Shown: piece by piece, positions 5,991 to 6,929 of the stretch | How positions within the stretch are numbered: position 1 is the stretch's first letter | How the letters are laid out: the number at the start of each line of letters is the position of its first letter | From: Candidatus Giovannonibacteria bacterium RIFCSPHIGHO2_02_43_16 | Lineage (GTDB): Bacteria > Patescibacteriota > Minisyncoccia > JACPKW01 > UBA11713 | NCBI GenBank assembly: GCA_001778545.1 | Contig: MFHJ01000004.1 | Span: 1 to 6,929 of the forward strand | DNA: 6,929 nt | Direction: 5' to 3' | The notes under the pieces: generated by a model | The model's input: only the letters and a program-made list of their open reading frames with translations | What the model was told of the DNA's origin: nothing | Databases searched by the model: none | Program-made: the position numbers and the translations under genes

Positions 5991-6929
5991 ATGAAAACAA
6001 TCTTCATAACCAGTTTCGATGGCGTCGAGACCAAAAACGTCCTGCGGTCTTCGATTTTCAGCACGATTTTGGAAGATAAAAATACGCGAGTCGTTGTTTT
6101 TGTTAAGAATGAGAAAAGAGCACAGGCTCATAAAGCTGAATTTGGGGATAGCGATAGGATTTTTTACGAAGTTGTCGGGAATATCTCTATAGCCGGTTTG
6201 GATCGCCTTTTTCAGTGGCTGAAATTCACGATGTTGAAAACAACTACAACCGACTTGCGCCGCTTCATAAGATATAAAGTTGAAGGAGGGCTTCTCCAAT
6301 ATTGGCTGGGCCTTTTTACTAACCGATTGCTTTCCAATCAGTGGTGTTTGGCCTTGTCTAGGCGATTAGATTTTCTTTTTGTAGTAAACCACACATATGA
6401 CAAGTTTTTCGAAAAATATAAGCCGGATTTGGTTTTTCTCGCCAATATTTTTTACGAGCCGGAGGTGCATTTTCTGCGCGCCGCAAAAAAACACGGAGTA
6501 AAGACGATTGGATTTATAAATTCGTGGGATAAAATTACGGCAAGGTGCGTTCTTAGGCTGATGCCGGATAAATTCGTCGTTTTTAATGACTTGGTTCGAG
6601 ACGAGTTAAAATATTACGATTTGGCTTCAGACAAGAATATTTTCGTTGGAGGCATTCCGCAATACGATATTTATTTTGACGGCCAAAGTACGGCCCGAGA
6701 TGAATTTTGCAGGCAAATTGGCTTGGACCCCAATAAAAAATTTATCGTTTATGCTCCGCACGGCAGTTCTTATAGCAATTCCGATTGGGACATGATCGAT
6801 TTGCTTTATTCTTTAAATGAAAAGGGCAGTCTTGGTGAAAATATAGAAATCTTTGTGCGCTTTCATCCTTATGATTTGGTCAGCGAGGAGGAAGTAAAAA
6901 AAAGACCCAATTTAAAATTTGATTTATCC
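5991..6929 (+). CDS. GT-B glycosyltransferase of the CDP-glycerol transferase/polysialyltransferase type, truncated by the window end
   Basis: An uninterrupted reading frame of 313 codons runs from the ATG at 5991 off the right edge. Residues 1-200 look like an N-terminal Rossmann half: a start strand KTIFITSF, then PDLVFLANIF (145-154), then KTIGFINSWDKIT (171-183), whose SWD-x-[IL]-T core recurs in this group. The inter-domain segment IFVGGIPQYDIYFD (217-230) corresponds to the G-x-P-x-x-D motif of CDP-glycerol glycerophosphotransferases and capsule transferases. FIVYAPHGSS (251-260) and VRFHPYD (289-295) follow; the His-Pro pair (292-293) contacts the donor in related enzymes. The product probably transfers a sugar or phosphoglycerol unit onto a surface polymer. 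A CMP-sugar donor made by the neighbouring genes is attractive but unproven. A purine-rich stretch about 10 bases upstream (GGGAAAG) may serve as the ribosome binding site. Confidence 0.82.
   Translation, partial: MKTIFITSFDGVETKNVLRSSIFSTILEDKNTRVVVFVKNEKRAQAHKAEFGDSDRIFYEVVGNISIAGLDRLFQWLKFTMLKTTTTDLRRFIRYKVEGGLLQYWLGLFTNRLLSNQWCLALSRRLDFLFVVNHTYDKFFEKYKPDLVFLANIFYEPEVHFLRAAKKHGVKTIGFINSWDKITARCVLRLMPDKFVVFNDLVRDELKYYDLASDKNIFVGGIPQYDIYFDGQSTARDEFCRQIGLDPNKKFIVYAPHGSSYSNSDWDMIDLLYSLNEKGSLGENIEIFVRFHPYDLVSEEEVKKRPNLKFDLS

Noticed and set aside
5742..6299. A 185-codon open frame on the minus strand across the oxidoreductase/GT-B junction
   Set aside because: It lies opposite two well-supported plus-strand genes, shows no recognisable motif and has the look of an antisense shadow.
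6896..6903. A8 tract in the GT-B gene (and another at 908-915 in the GT-A gene) as a phase-variation switch
   Set aside because: Runs of seven or eight A are common in these A-rich genes, both genes are in frame, and nothing else indicates slippage.

Overview
This is a dense, single-strand stretch of a surface-carbohydrate biosynthesis locus. Eight genes, two of them cut by the window edges, all read left to right. Gaps are 0-50 bases and several genes overlap. No tRNA, rRNA, mobile element, CRISPR array or clear terminator is visible. The sequence is bacterial: AT-leaning, with compact genes, few good Shine-Dalgarno sites and A-rich coding strands. TAA, TAG and TGA all act as stops; the TGA at 4239-4241 ends the cytidylyltransferase, so UGA is not reassigned. 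The style would fit an uncultivated lineage such as Patescibacteria/CPR, but that is an impression only.

Layout: (1) 2-238, C-terminal end of an extended-SDR sugar-nucleotide epimerase/reductase resembling GDP-fucose synthase. (2) 216-1076, GT-A family 2 glycosyltransferase with a likely TTG start inside the previous gene. (3) 1063-1959, a second extended-SDR epimerase/dehydratase. (4) 1964-3517, a NeuB-type nonulosonic acid synthase with its SAF domain and an extra C-terminal cupin module. (5) 3519-4241, a NeuA-type CMP-sugar synthetase. (6) 4238-4879, a HAD phosphatase. (7) 4928-5983, a Gfo/Idh/MocA oxidoreductase, preceded by the only real gap, which holds a plausible sigma-70 promoter almost touching the start codon. 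(8) 5991 to the window end, the N-terminal 313 residues of a GT-B glycosyltransferase related to the CDP-glycerol transferase/polysialyltransferase group.

How the genes fit together: NeuB would condense PEP with a six-carbon sugar to give a nine-carbon nonulosonic acid. NeuA would activate it as the CMP-sugar. The HAD enzyme could remove a phosphate if the pathway runs through a 9-phosphate. The SDR and Gfo/Idh/MocA enzymes would tailor sugars, and the two glycosyltransferases would build the glycan. NeuC (hydrolysing UDP-GlcNAc 2-epimerase) and NeuD are absent from the window, so the precursor and the exact final sugar are unknown. The most unusual part is the NeuB-SAF-cupin fusion. It has a complete cupin metal site but appears to lack the SAF-domain arginine that contacts the N-acetyl group in meningococcal NeuB.
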